Shown: positions 54,271-63,789 of the stretch, one piece after another | Numbering within the stretch: position 1 is the stretch's first letter | Layout of the letters: the number at the start of each line of letters is the position of its first letter | NCBI GenBank assembly: GCA_034769895.1 | Contig: CM068372.1 | Coordinates: 370,345,258-370,409,257 of the forward strand | DNA: 64,000 nucleotides | Reading direction: 5' to 3' | DNA from: Magicicada septendecula | Lineage: Eukaryota > Arthropoda > Insecta > Hemiptera > Cicadidae | Made by a program: the position numbers and the translations under genes | The notes under the pieces: model-generated | Database searches by the model: none | Seen by the model: the letters and a program-made list of their open reading frames with translations, nothing else | Told to the model about the DNA's origin: nothing

Positions 54271-56127
54271 ATGATTTCAGGGAGCAACTTCTTAAGTGTC
54301 TCCAAAGAGCCTAACCGTGACATAAGAAACATCATTGATTCAACAAGGAAGAAACAGGTAAAAGAAAATCGAGACAAGTTATTTTCCATAGTTGAAAGTA
54401 TCAAGTTTTGTGGTCGACAAGAACTTGCTCTCAGGGGAACTAAAGATTCAGGACCCATATCGCTAAAAGATGAAGAGCCTTTTCATAATGATGGCAATTT
54501 TAGGGCTTTATTAAGGATGAGAATACTATGTGGTGACCGAAAATTGATCAATCACACAGAGAGTATGTCTTTAAATGCCTCTTACATGAGTCCAACAGTC
54601 CAGAACGATCTTATTCAGATATGTGGAGAAATTATTCAGAAGCAAATTGTCAATGATATAACTGAAGCCAATATGTTCTCCATTTTAGTAGATGAAACTG
54701 CAGACATTGCTGGACATGAACAGCTATCTCTCTGTGTACGATATACAAAAAAAGAAGGTAATTATTATGTGTCAAAAGAGGACTTCTTAGGCTTTGTTCG
54801 TCTTCATCATACTACCGGACAAGATATAGCTAGGAATATAACTTCATATTTGGAAGATCTTGGTTTGGATTGCAAAATGATAGTTGGGCAAGGCTATGAT
54901 GGTGCTTCTGTGATGAAAGGATCATTCAAAGGCGTGCAAGCACTAATCAGAAAAGATTATCCAGAAGCTCTGTATGTCCATTGCTGTTCCCACTCGTTAA
55001 ATCTAGCTTTATGCCACTCGTGCAATTTACAAAGTGTAAGAAACTGTGTTGGTACAGTTAAGACTACGATCACTTTTTTGAAGAGCTCTCCTAAAAGAAT
55101 GAGTGTATTGCAATCAAATAAATCTGACTCCCAGTGGAAAACTTTAACATCCATGTGCGAGACCAGATGGGTTGAAAATCATAGCAGTCTTTTGAAATTC
55201 AAGGACCTTTTCAAACCAATTCTCACCACGTTAGAAGATTTAAGCGATGATCCAGACATGGATATCTCATCCAAAGCCTCATCTTTAGTAACAGCTCTGC
55301 TTAATGGAGAGTTTGTTCTTAGTCTCTGTTTCTTAGCCAGAGTGTTTTCTTATACCTTGACTTTGTGTAAGGTATTGCAGTCACCTCTCTGTGATTTGAA
55401 ATCAGCAACTGATCACGTTCAAAATATTGTTGACCTCTTTCAGAATATTCGCATAAATATTGAGTGTGAATTCTCCATTATATACAAGTCTGCAAAATCC
55501 TTACTAGCTAATGTTGGCGGAGAAATCACGCTTCCCCGTTTAACTCCATCACAACGTAACCGTTGTAACATACAAACGGAAGACCCAGAAAAGTATTTTC
55601 GCATCTCTATGGCCATTCCACTTCTCGATGATTTTAACAATCAGCTAAAAATAAGATTTCTTGATCACAAAGAAGTATTTGCAAATTTAAACTCTCTTTT
55701 ACCATCCGTTTGCTGTAAGCCTACTACTTTTTTAGACACTGAAAGCTTGAAGTTGTACCAAAACAAAGTTAATTTGGATCTGTTACAATCAGAGTTTGAC
55801 CTATGGAGAATTTTTTGGGAGAAGAGGGATGAGACTGACCGCCCATCCTGTGCTATCGAAGCTTTAGGAGAATGTACCGAGGAGTTTTACCAGAATATCT
55901 TCATTCTGTTAAATATATTCTCCACTTTGCCAGTTACCACTTGTACACCTGAACGTACCTTTTCCACATTAAGAAGACTGAAGACCTACTTGAGAAACTC
56001 TTGTGGACAGAGTCGCCTCAGTGGATTAGCGTTGATGTCCATGCACAGAAACAGGGACATTTCAACAGATGAAGTCATAAATAAATTTGCATCGAAAAAA
56101 GACAGAAGATTGGACTTTGTTTTATAA
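54271..56127 (+). CDS. hAT transposase (DUF4371 + hAT dimerisation), 618 codons open
   Basis: Uninterrupted for 618 codons. Early residues (SNFLSVSKEPNRDIRNIID) match the start of the DUF4371 region. Catalytic candidates are all present: Asp141 in SILVDETADIAGHEQLSL, Asp210 in IVGQGYDGASVMKG, and Glu561 in CTPERTFSTLRRLKTYLRNS; CETRW (about 292-296) and the 'LYVHCCSHSLNLAL' strand are also family blocks. Such proteins cut and paste hAT DNA from the nucleus and are often domesticated. The true open reading frame extends upstream of this Met without a stop to about 54229; the Met is simply the first available. Lacking the TTF finger it should bind its ends poorly. Either a young defective copy or a protein kept for other reasons. 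Confidence 0.85.
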   Translation: MISGSNFLSVSKEPNRDIRNIIDSTRKKQVKENRDKLFSIVESIKFCGRQELALRGTKDSGPISLKDEEPFHNDGNFRALLRMRILCGDRKLINHTESMSLNASYMSPTVQNDLIQICGEIIQKQIVNDITEANMFSILVDETADIAGHEQLSLCVRYTKKEGNYYVSKEDFLGFVRLHHTTGQDIARNITSYLEDLGLDCKMIVGQGYDGASVMKGSFKGVQALIRKDYPEALYVHCCSHSLNLALCHSCNLQSVRNCVGTVKTTITFLKSSPKRMSVLQSNKSDSQWKTLTSMCETRWVENHSSLLKFKDLFKPILTTLEDLSDDPDMDISSKASSLVTALLNGEFVLSLCFLARVFSYTLTLCKVLQSPLCDLKSATDHVQNIVDLFQNIRINIECEFSIIYKSAKSLLANVGGEITLPRLTPSQRNRCNIQTEDPEKYFRISMAIPLLDDFNNQLKIRFLDHKEVFANLNSLLPSVCCKPTTFLDTESLKLYQNKVNLDLLQSEFDLWRIFWEKRDETDRPSCAIEALGECTEEFYQNIFILLNIFSTLPVTTCTPERTFSTLRRLKTYLRNSCGQSRLSGLALMSMHRNRDISTDEVINKFASKKDRRLDFVL

Positions 56128-56261
56128 GTTTGTCTCTTTATTCTGAGACTGTTGCAATGTATTAATGCCACTGCTGTAACAAATTTAATATAAACCTTTT
56201 AACAGTAGCCTATACTCTGCAAATAAAATTAATGTTTTTGCTAAAAACACGAAAAGACGTA

Positions 56262-56753
56262 CAGCAAACTCGATTATCCGTGTGCTGATTATCCGGTTTG
56301 TTGGTTATCTGTGCATCCCCGAGGTTTATTGTATTATTTTATTTCCTTTATTTTCGTCACGGCATTTTGAATAATGTGAACTGCGCGCTTGGAATTCGAG
56401 CGCTCTCTCGTCTGCAAGTGACCTGGCGGCATGCTTTGTTCAAGAATTAAACACCAAACAATGTACTGTATAGCAGTTCTTTGTTGCTGTTCTGTGATAA
56501 CAGTCATGGCTAATTGACGTCTTGTATAGTTTTTGTACCTCAAGTGTTTTACCAACAATAGACGTAAACAATTTTTATTTCGGCTTACCTTATTGATAAC
56601 AGTGATAATTCAATGTGTTAAATGTTTGAAATTATTGCATTTTCAAACAGTATTGTATGTTCCCTATTATTAAAAGTTTTTAGTATTATCCGTGTTTTTA
56701 GCTATCCGTGCGCATTTGTCCAGTGATTAGCCTAGATAATCGAGAGTTTGCTG
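56262..56753. mobile_element. 492-bp pogo/Tigger-type MITE in the 3' part of the hAT
   Basis: Starts CAGCAAACTCGATTATCCG and ends, inverted, CAGCAAACTCTCGATTATCT, with TA on both sides (56260-56261, 56754-56755). Internally GATTATCCGG and TTATCTGTGC repeat the end motif. No transposase. It is about 130 bp beyond the transposase stop codon. Confidence 0.85.
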
Positions 56754-56904
56754 TATTTTTTTAATAATATACCTATTTCCAGTGGAAACTCCTGGGCATC
56801 TGGGAGGTCTGACTCCTACTCCTAGAAGAATATCCATACTCCCCAAAACTATCGGTAACCAAACAACCCCCCCCCCCCGAAAATTTTTTCTAGCTACGGC
56901 GTTG

Positions 56905-57350
56905 ACGCGGACGTTGGCAATAAACTGAACCACAGAACAGCGTTGTCATTGAAATAACGCGCTTCTGTAATAGCTACGAAACTCTTGTTAATTGAACTCC
57001 ACCCATCAGTAGTTACAGCTACAGCTGTTGTTAATTTTTATATATTTTTGATATTTTCCGTAACGTCGTGATAAGTTTGGGGAAGGAGAAGAATTGTGTT
57101 AGTGTCTTTCGACTTGGAAGTTCGCAACTTGGGCATAAAGGTGAAACAATTTTTCTAAATTCACTGTATTCATCAATACTGAATGAATGGTATTTTATAC
57201 AAATTAATTTCAGTAACTATGGTCTCATTCTTAAGAACTGAAAGGGGCTTGATTACTTGTACAAAACTTCACAGAAGCTAAGCGTGTACTCCGTTCTCTT
57301 GTTGAGATGATACCAAATTCCACTACTTGGGCGGCCCGTTTTCTACAAAT
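56905..57350 (-). pseudogene. Old hAT (Ac/ZBED-type) transposase, N-terminal part
   Basis: Minus strand, with stops: WYHLNKRTEYTLSFCEVLYK, KYHSFSIDEYSEFRKIVSPL, CELPSRKT, then TTAVAVTTDGWSSINKSFVA and ITEARYFNDNAVLWFSLLPT. These are the hAT blocks 'F...E...F..L...L.P.Y.LPSR.T' and 'LT.D.WSS....S(Y/F)..(I/V)T.H(F/Y)'; the Asp in TTDGWSS is the first catalytic residue. It stops exactly at the target duplication of the younger hAT (56905-56912) and resumes at 52499. A BED finger was not found upstream. Confidence 0.75.
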
Positions 57351-57354
57351 TTAA

Positions 57355-57550
57355 TTATTTAATTTATTATTTATTCTGCCTAATAACATTCAAAAAATTA
57401 ATTCCAAACATTTTGCCCGAACAACCTTAAAACTTTTTTAAATAATAGTTATTCGGTTCTTCCAAACAATGTTTACGTTTCAGTTCAGTCTGTCAGCTTG
57501 AAAAATATAGAGTAGTATACAGACTTCATAAAAAAATATCGATATGGAGA
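57355..57550. other. No gene recognised
   Basis: AT-rich flank between the hAT remnant and the dispersed-repeat block. Confidence 0.5.
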
Positions 57551-57631
57551 ACCATACATGACTTCCATGTTCTAAGATTTATTTTTAAAATCATTTACGA
57601 AATGAAATGTTTTTATAGAAACTGCTTCTTT

Positions 57632-57802
57632 CCACTTATTGCTTCAGCCTTAACCACAGTACTGTGGTCACTAACGTGTACCACCACACGTTATCGCACT
57701 CGATTTTCACTGATGATGGCAGTCGCCGGCACTGCCGAAACGTCTGGTTTTGCAGAAAACATTGGACTACGGCCAAACAGCCCGGGAAGGAATTTTAACA
57801 AC
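57632..57802 (+). mobile_element. 171-bp hammerhead-bearing insert, copy 1
   Basis: Flanked by AAACTGCTTCTTT (57619-57631) and AAACTACTACTAT (57803-57815), a diverged 13-bp target duplication. Starts CCACTTATTGCTTCAGCC and ends GGAAGGAATTTTAACAAC. Contains the hammerhead-like motif at 57705-57748 and a CCACAGTACTGTGG palindrome at 57655-57668. Confidence 0.75.
57705..57748 (+). ncRNA. Hammerhead-ribozyme-like motif, copy 1
   Basis: CTGATGA (57710-57716), one T, six-pair stem II GGCAGT / ACTGCC, GAAACGTC (57737-57744). ACGU palindrome and GUC cleavage triplet present. Stem I is short (CA/UG plus a G-U). The best stem II of the four copies together with copy 2. Confidence 0.5.
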
Positions 57803-58421
57803 AAACTACTACTATGTTGCCGATAACGTAGTGCACACATAAAAATTATCCCCTCCCCTTTCAACTATAATTTTCATTTAAAGAAAATTACCCCCACCCC
57901 GTTCAAGTAGCCTCTTCATTTATAGATATTTCTTCTACGTTTCTACAGGGGATTATTAAGATCTTCTTATCAGGATACTTTATTTATCAAAATTAAGTAC
58001 TTTACTCATGTTACAACAAAAAATGTTTCTGGTAAACTGCCCTTTCCCTGTAACCGATCGTCACCAAATTCAATAGGCCTTGAGTCTCCTACAACTCAGG
58101 TACATATGTAAAAAATTATTTGATTCTGTTTGAATTTACGGCAGTTATCGTTCGTCATGAAAAAATTTCTCTTGTTACAACATAAAATGTTGCAGGTAAA
58201 CTACCCTTTCCGATACCGATCTTAACCAAAATCAACAGGCCTTGAGTACTTTACAATTTAGGGATGTATGCAAAAACTTATTTGATTATGTTTGAATTTA
58301 AGGCAGTTATCGTTCGTCATAGAAAATATCGGTATGGAGAACCATACATGACTTCCATGTTCTAAGATTTATATTTAAAATCATATTCGAAATGAAATAT
58401 TACCATAGAAACTACTTCTTT

Positions 58422-58591
58422 CTACTTATTGATTCAGCCTTAACCACGGTACTGTGGTCACTAACGTATACCACCTGACGTTTTCGCACTCGATTTTCAC
58501 TGATGATGGCAGTCGATGGACTGCCGAAAAGTCTGGTTTTACAGAAAACATTGGACTACGGCTAAACAGCCCGGGAAGGAATTTTAACAAA
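58422..58591 (+). mobile_element. 170-bp hammerhead-bearing insert, copy 2
   Basis: Flanked by AAACTACTTCTTT (58409-58421) and GAACTACTTCTTT (58592-58604). Hammerhead-like motif at 58496-58535: CTGATGA (58500-58506), perfect seven-pair stem II GGCAGTC / GACTGCC, then GAAAAGTC, in which one base of the ACGU palindrome has changed. Confidence 0.75.
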
Positions 58592-59468
58592 GAACTACTT
58601 CTTTGGTGCCGATAACGTAGTAAACATATAAAAAATTCTCCCCTCCCCAATCAACTATAATTTTCATTAATAGAAAATTACCCCCACCCCGTTCACCTAA
58701 CCTCTTCATTTATAGATATTTCATCTACGTTTCTACAGTGGATTATTATGAGCTTCTTATTAGGATACATTATTTATCAAAATTAAGTACTTTACTCTTG
58801 TTAAAACATAAAACGTTGCAGGTAAACTACCCCTTTCTTTTAACCGATCTTCACCAAAATCAATAGACCTTCAGTCCTCTACAATTCAGGTACGCATGCA
58901 AAAAAATATTTGATTCTGTTTGAATGTGTGACAGTTATCGTTCGTCATATAAACAATGACCCTTGTTAAAACATAAAATGTTGCAGGTAAACTACCCCTA
59001 TCCCTAAACCGATCTTCAACAAAATCAACAGACCTTGATTTCTCTTTAATTCAAAAAAGTATGCAAAAACGTAGTCCATTCTGTTTGAATTTGCGGCAGT
59101 TATCGTTCTTCATATAAAAAAATTACCCTTGTTAAAACATAAAATGTTGCAGGTAAACTACCCCTATCCCTTAACCGATCTTCACCAACACCAATAGGAC
59201 TTGAGAACTCTACAAATCAGGACTGTATGGAAAAAATTATTTGATTCAGTTTGAATTTGCGGCTTTTATCGTTTGCCATAGAAAAAAAATCTACAGACAC
59301 ACACACAGACACACAGACACATAGACAGACAGACACACGCACAGGCACTTTTCGAAAAATGACTTTTTTCATGTTTTGAGGGTAGTACAATCAGAATCTC
59401 CAATAATCTCGAACACGATTTTTTTTGCCATCACCATACTTCCATTTCCTTAAGGAACATGGAAGTAA

Positions 59469-59580
59469 AGAATTCCCGATTAGCGCTTTCAAGCTTCACA
59501 TTTCTTTAGATCGGAAATATCAGATAATTCCGATCTGATGATGAGCTGTGAAGCTTGAAAGCGCTAATCGGGGATTTTTT
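59469..59580. repeat. Inverted pair of hammerhead-bearing sequences
   Basis: CCCGATTAGCGCTTTCAAGC...TTCACA (59474-59500) is inverted at 59548-59572. GATCGGAA/TTCCGATC inside forms a second stem. The right arm has a full hammerhead-like core; the left arm, read on the minus strand, has CTAAAGA in place of CTGATGA. Same head-to-head design as 7000-7245. Confidence 0.8.
59528..59573 (+). ncRNA. Hammerhead-ribozyme-like motif with a complete stem I
   Basis: Stem I: TTCCGAT (59528-59534) pairs with ATCGGGG (59567-59573), seven pairs including two G-U. Core CTGATGA (59535-59541), one T, stem II GAGCT-GTGA-AGCTT (five pairs, one G-U), GAAA (59557-59560), stem III AGCGCT palindrome (59560-59565), then A as the cleavage-site base (59566). 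The only motif here with all three stems well formed. The extra T before stem II, seen in most of the set, is the main departure from consensus. Confidence 0.6.
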
Positions 59581-59589
59581 CTATAGTGG

Positions 59590-60407
59590 TGTGAAAAAAA
59601 AATCGGTATGGAGAACCATACATGACTTCCATATTCTAAGATTTATTTTTAAAATCATTTTCGAAATGAAATATTACCATAGAAACTACTTCTTTCTACT
59701 TACTGCTTCAGCCTTAACCACAGTACTGTGGTCACTAACATATACCACCTCACGTTATCGCACTCGATTTTCACTGAAGATGGAAGTCGATGGCATTGCC
59801 GAAACGTCTGGTTTTGTAGAAAATATTGGACTACGGCCAAATATCCCGGGAAGGAATTTTAACAAAAACTACTTCTTTGTTGCCGATAACGTTGTACACA
59901 TATATATATATAAAAAATATGCATAAAATTAATGGCTTGTATAAGTTAATGATTGATATCCATTAAGTAGTGCTCAAGTTTCCAAAGTTTTAATATTATG
60001 ATGTCCGTAATTAAAACATCAGAGCAGGTTTAGTGTGTATGAGGGTACACCGTGGACAAAAATTTTCAACATTTCCTATTGAGCGTTGCTTAGAATAAAT
60101 CTGCGAATCTACAGTGTAGGTTTCACAGAACAAACACGCGGAAAAGAAGGAGCGCTCCGAAGTCACTCATGGACCCTCAGCATCTTGCAGAGGGTTCATT
60201 CCCTAAAGACGAAAAGTCTGTCTATGAATCGTTCCTCTGTAAACACGTGCAGTTACACTGCCCAGCAATCCACAGGAAGCAAATCGCTATCCACGCTGGA
60301 CACTTTTTCGGCTTGCACGCGTTATGTTGGTATGGGTTCGGCACTTTCCATTTAAAAACCGTGCAAATGTAAGAAAATAAACATGAATGAGGCCAGAAAT
60401 AACGCGA

Positions 60408-60465
<58 letters not shown>

Positions 60466-60572
60466 CCCTGCCTTTTTATTGCGGTAGTGATAATAATAAA
60501 ATGGAAACGTAAACAGTACATAACTGAGATATGCTTGCCTGCCACGCACGATATATTTTCTCTTATACATGA
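59590..60572. repeat. Multi-module dispersed repeat, copy D3, with (GT)n at 60412-60464
   Basis: GGTATGGAGAACCATACATG at 59605, the 170-bp insert, an (AT)n run, GAGGGTACACYGTGGAC, ACCCTCAGCATCTTGCAGAG and ACAGGAAGCAAATCG, then the GT array. 59590-60560 is nearly identical in order to 62090-63000. Short frames shared by the copies (for example 60169-60372) are probably by-products. Confidence 0.75.
59696..59865 (+). mobile_element. 170-bp hammerhead-bearing insert, copy 3
   Basis: Perfect 13-bp flanks AAACTACTTCTTT (59683-59695 and 59866-59878). Core here is CTGAAGA (59774-59780) with a poorer stem II (GGAAGT / ATTGCC) and GAAACGTC. Confidence 0.8.
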
Positions 60573-61285
60573 CTAGCAGAATACCCGTGCTTCGCTACGG
60601 AGTTTCACGTTGTACGTAATGAAAATGTTAGTTTAATTAATAAAGTTTAATTAAAGTAGGCTTCTTAAAAATAAATAGCTGTTGCCCACAACTTCGTTCG
60701 CGTGGTCTTCAATTTAATTCGATAATATATTTAGAACAGAATCTATTCTATTGGGTTGCCATAGTAACCAGATCTAATAGTTTTTAAGACCGCAAAGAAC
60801 CCCCCAGAGGATCGTATCGAAAAAAACACCTGTCCTATGTTGGTTCTCCCGTTGCGTAAAATATTTGTGCCAAGTTTGGTTGAAATCGGTCCAATGGTTT
60901 AGGTGGAGACGTGGAAGACCCCAAAGGACCCCTCAAAGGATCGTATCGAAAAAACACTTGTCCTATGTTGGTTCTCCCTTTGCGTAAAATATTTGTGCCA
61001 AGTTTGGTTGAAATCGGTCCAGTGGTTTAGGAGGCGATGTGGAAGACCCCAAAGAACCCCCAAAAGGACCCCATCGAAAAAACACCTATCCTATGTTGGT
61101 TCTCCCGTTGCGTAAAATATTTGTGCCAAGTTTGGTTGAAATCGGTACAGTGGTTTAGGAGGAGATGTGGAAGAAACCTTCGCGGACGTGCGCACAACAA
61201 CTCACCGAAGTTTAATCGAAATCGGATGAATGGTATAGGAACGCATACGGGACAAACAAAGAAACATTCATTTTTATATATAAGA
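60573..61285 (-). mobile_element. Non-autonomous Helitron, 713 bp
   Basis: On the minus strand it begins A|TCTTATATATAAAAATGAA (61285) and ends CCGTAGCGAAGCACGG...CTGCTAG|T (60573): Helitron 5' TC, a 3' hairpin and CTAG terminus, between host A and T. The interior has three tandem ~126-bp units (about 60787-61166) with TTTGTGCCAAGTTTGGTTGA and CCTATGTTGGTTCTCCC. No Rep/helicase coding. Confidence 0.8.
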
Positions 61286-61500
61286 TGTAAACTATACCAC
61301 TTACTTGACATAAACCGTGATAGCTAAGCTAATGTACAACATATATGTATTAATTATACACATAAACGTTCCTCGATAGACACTCTATCTATTGGCGAAA
61401 ACTTGAATAAAATCCGTTCAGTACTTCCTGAGATTAGCGATTTCAAACACAGAGAGAAAACGGACCGACTTTACTTTATACTATGTACAGATTTACATTA
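61286..61500. other. Helitron-flanking repeat fragment
   Basis: AATAAAATCCGTTCAGTAC, CCTGAGATTAGCGATTTCA and GACTTTACTTTATACTATG resemble internal sequence of other insect Helitron families; boundaries not found. Confidence 0.35.
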
Positions 61501-63005
61501 AAATGAAAAAATTATAATTTTATTGCCTCGCAACAAAATTATTTTATTTTCAACAATTACCATTGTTTGAAAAAGTTTAAATGAATTTTCAAGTACTTTA
61601 CTCTTGTTAAAACGTAAAAGGTTGCAGGTAAACTACCCCTTCCCCTTAACCGATCTTCACCAAAATCTAAAGGCCTTGAGTCCTCTACAATTCACTGACG
61701 TATGCAAAAAATTATTTGATTCTGTTTGAATTTGCGGCAGTTATCGTTTGCCATAGAAAATACGCTTGATAAAAAACGTTGCAGGTAAACTACCCCTTCC
61801 CCTCAACCGATCTTTACCAAAAACAGTAGGTCGTGAGTACTCTACAAATCAGGGCTGTATGCAAAAAATTATTTGATTCTGTTTGAATTTGCGGCAGTTA
61901 TCGTTTGCCATAAAAAAAAAATCTACACACAGACACACAGACAGACACACAGACACACACACAGACACTTTTCGGAAAACGACTTTTTTTCATGTTTTGA
62001 GTGTAGTACAATCAGAATCTGCAATAATCTCGAACACGATTTTTTTTGCCATCACCATACTTCCATTCCTTAAGGAATATGGAAGTAAAATATCGGTATG
62101 GAGAACCATACATGACTTCCATATTCTAAGATTTATATTTAAAATCATTTTCGAAATGAAATATTACCATAGAAACTACTTCTTTCTACTTACTGCTTCA
62201 GCCTTAACCACAGTACTGTGGTCACTAACGTATACCACCTCACGTTATCGCACTCGATTTTCACTGATGATGGAAGTCGACGGCATTGCCGAAACGTCTG
62301 GTTTTGTAGAAAACATTGGACTACGGCCAAATATCCCGGGAAGGAATTTTAACAAAAACTACTTCTTTGTTGCCGATAACGTTGTACACATATATATAAA
62401 ATATATGCATAAAATTAATGGCTTGTATAAGTTAATGATTGATCTCCATTAAGTAGTGCTCAAGTTTCCAAAGTTTTAATATTATGATGTCCGTAATTAA
62501 AACATCAGAGCAGGTTTAGTGTGAATGAGGGTACACTGTGGACAAAAATTTTCAACATTTCCTATTGAGCGTTGCTTAGAGTAAAGCTGCGAATCTACAG
62601 TGTACGTTTCACAGAACAAACACCCGAAAAAGAAGGAGCGCTCCGAAGTCACTCATGGACCCTCAGCATCTTGCAGAGGGTTCATTCCCTAAAGACGAAA
62701 AGTCTGTCTATGAATCGTCCCTCTGTAAACACGTGCAGTTACATTGCCCAGCGATCCACAGGAAGCAAATTGATGTCCATTTTTTCGGCTTGCACGCGTT
62801 ATGTTGGTGTGGGTTTCGGCACTTTCCATTTAAAAAGCGTGCAAATGTAAGAAAATAAACATGAGTGAGGCCAGAAATAACGTGAATTGTGTGTGTGTGT
62901 GTGTCTTACCTGCTTTTTTTATTGCTGTAGGCATAATAATAAAATGGAAACGTAAACATTACATAACTGAGATATGCTTACCTGCCACGAACGATATATT
63001 ATTTT
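61500..63005. repeat. Multi-module dispersed repeat, copy E
   Basis: Begins with ATTTTATTGCCTCGCAACAA, two ~160-bp units (GCAGGTAAACTACCCCTTCC at 61624 and 61780), CAGA microsatellite (61925-61970), palindrome near 62060, insertion site with the 170-bp element, and the CTCAGCATCTTGCAGAG module, ending ACGAACGATATAT. Confidence 0.75.
62186..62355 (+). mobile_element. 170-bp hammerhead-bearing insert, copy 4
   Basis: Perfect AAACTACTTCTTT at 62173-62185 and 62356-62368. CTGATGA at 62264-62270 and GAAACGTC at 62291-62298; stem II is partly mismatched. Nearly identical to copy 3, as is the surrounding repeat. Confidence 0.8.
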
Positions 63006-63006
63006 A

Positions 63007-63761
63007 TACAAGGAGGAGTTCAGTGACATACACACGTACAGAAGTCATCTTCAAAAATACTAGAAGTCGTCCACGCTTTTATGTTGGCAGTGTAACTTAC
63101 AGGAAGTTTTTTGATGTTTTTAAAACATCTAGGATGCAAACTTTTCCCGATAACTAAAAGTTTCCTTTTTTCGGTTCCCGTCATGTTCGCACAAACAAAA
63201 ACTGTAACTCTTTGTTTAGAGAGCTTCCCACCAACGCACTTTTCATTTTTAAATTTGAAAGTCTTATCTGGAGTTAATTTATAAAAAATTCCAGCTTCAT
63301 GTCCATTAAAGATGTCTTCATCTTTATATGATCGTCTAATTTCTGGCCAAGTGTTACGCACCCAATCGCCTGTAACGTTCAGATCTACGCATTTTGCCTC
63401 ACCACAAATTTTTGCAAAGGAAATCGAGTGTCGGGCCTTAAATCGATCTAGCCATCCGTTGGAGCACGTAAAATGGCTGGCGCCGGCAGTCCTGTTACAG
63501 TGCTTATTGCTTGCATACAATGTATGTCTGTACAATGTAGCCATGGGCTAGCGCGTACGCGCACATATATACTTTATATGAAATTTAGAGTAAAATATCT
63601 GAGAAATATTTGACGCTACAACAGAGTAGTACAATATTTAGTGACGTTAAAACCGGGAATTTTTATAATGTTAAAGATATCAGTTTGACCGGACTTATGA
63701 CAAAATAACGCTACACCCGAGTTGACGTAACAGCCGAGGCCGTAATAACCAAGTTCCACTG
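63007..63761 (-). pseudogene. Tigger (pogo-family) transposase fragment with one terminal repeat
   Basis: The element end CAGTGGAACTTGGTTATTAC (63761 leftwards, minus) is Tigger-like and is preceded by TA (63762-63763). A 174-codon frame (63544-63020) has FTCSNGWLDRFKARHSISFA, the second helix-turn-helix of the CENP-B-type DNA-binding domain, then WPEIRRSYKDEDIF, the start of the DDE domain (AGIFYKLTPDKTF, GGKLSKQRVTVFVCANMTG, KRKLLVIGKS..PRCFKN). The first catalytic motif, normally N-A-D-E-T-G, reads N-G-H-E-A-G, so Asp is lost. The first helix-turn-helix is missing and the frame is cut before the second catalytic Asp by the dispersed repeat at 63005. Dead. Confidence 0.85.
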
Positions 63762-63789
63762 TATATATAAAGATATTAACTCAAACATA

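Larger units (their letters stand above)
52500..56904 (+). mobile_element. 4.4-kb hAT transposon inserted in the older hAT
   Basis: Ends CAAGGCCGTAGCCAG (52500) and, reverse-complemented, CAACGCCGTAGCTAG (56890-56904) are 15-bp terminal repeats (13 matches) with hAT-type CA...TG ends. They are followed inward by G-runs and C-runs. The 8-bp flanks ACGCGGGC (52492-52499) and ACGCGGAC (56905-56912) are a hAT-size target duplication with one change. It carries one transposase gene (53961-56127) and two nested MITEs (53297-53832, 56262-56753). Confidence 0.9.
57551..59467. repeat. Multi-module dispersed repeat, copies D1 and D2
   Basis: Two rounds of GGTATGGAGAACCATACATG (57541, 58331), the site of the 170-bp insert, GTAGTGCACACAT-type words, CTTCATTTATAGATATTTC, and several ~165-bp units with GCAGGTAAACTACCCC and TTTGATTCTGTTTGAAT (58195, 58818, 58985, 59151), ending with a CAGA microsatellite (59295-59345) and the palindrome TTCCTTAAGGAACATGGAAG (59448). 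Confidence 0.75.

Noticed and set aside
60169..60372. 67-codon frame conserved in two or more repeat copies (MDPQHLAEGSFPKDEKS...)
   Set aside because: Conserved only because the surrounding non-coding repeat is equally conserved; other copies break it and there is no known domain.
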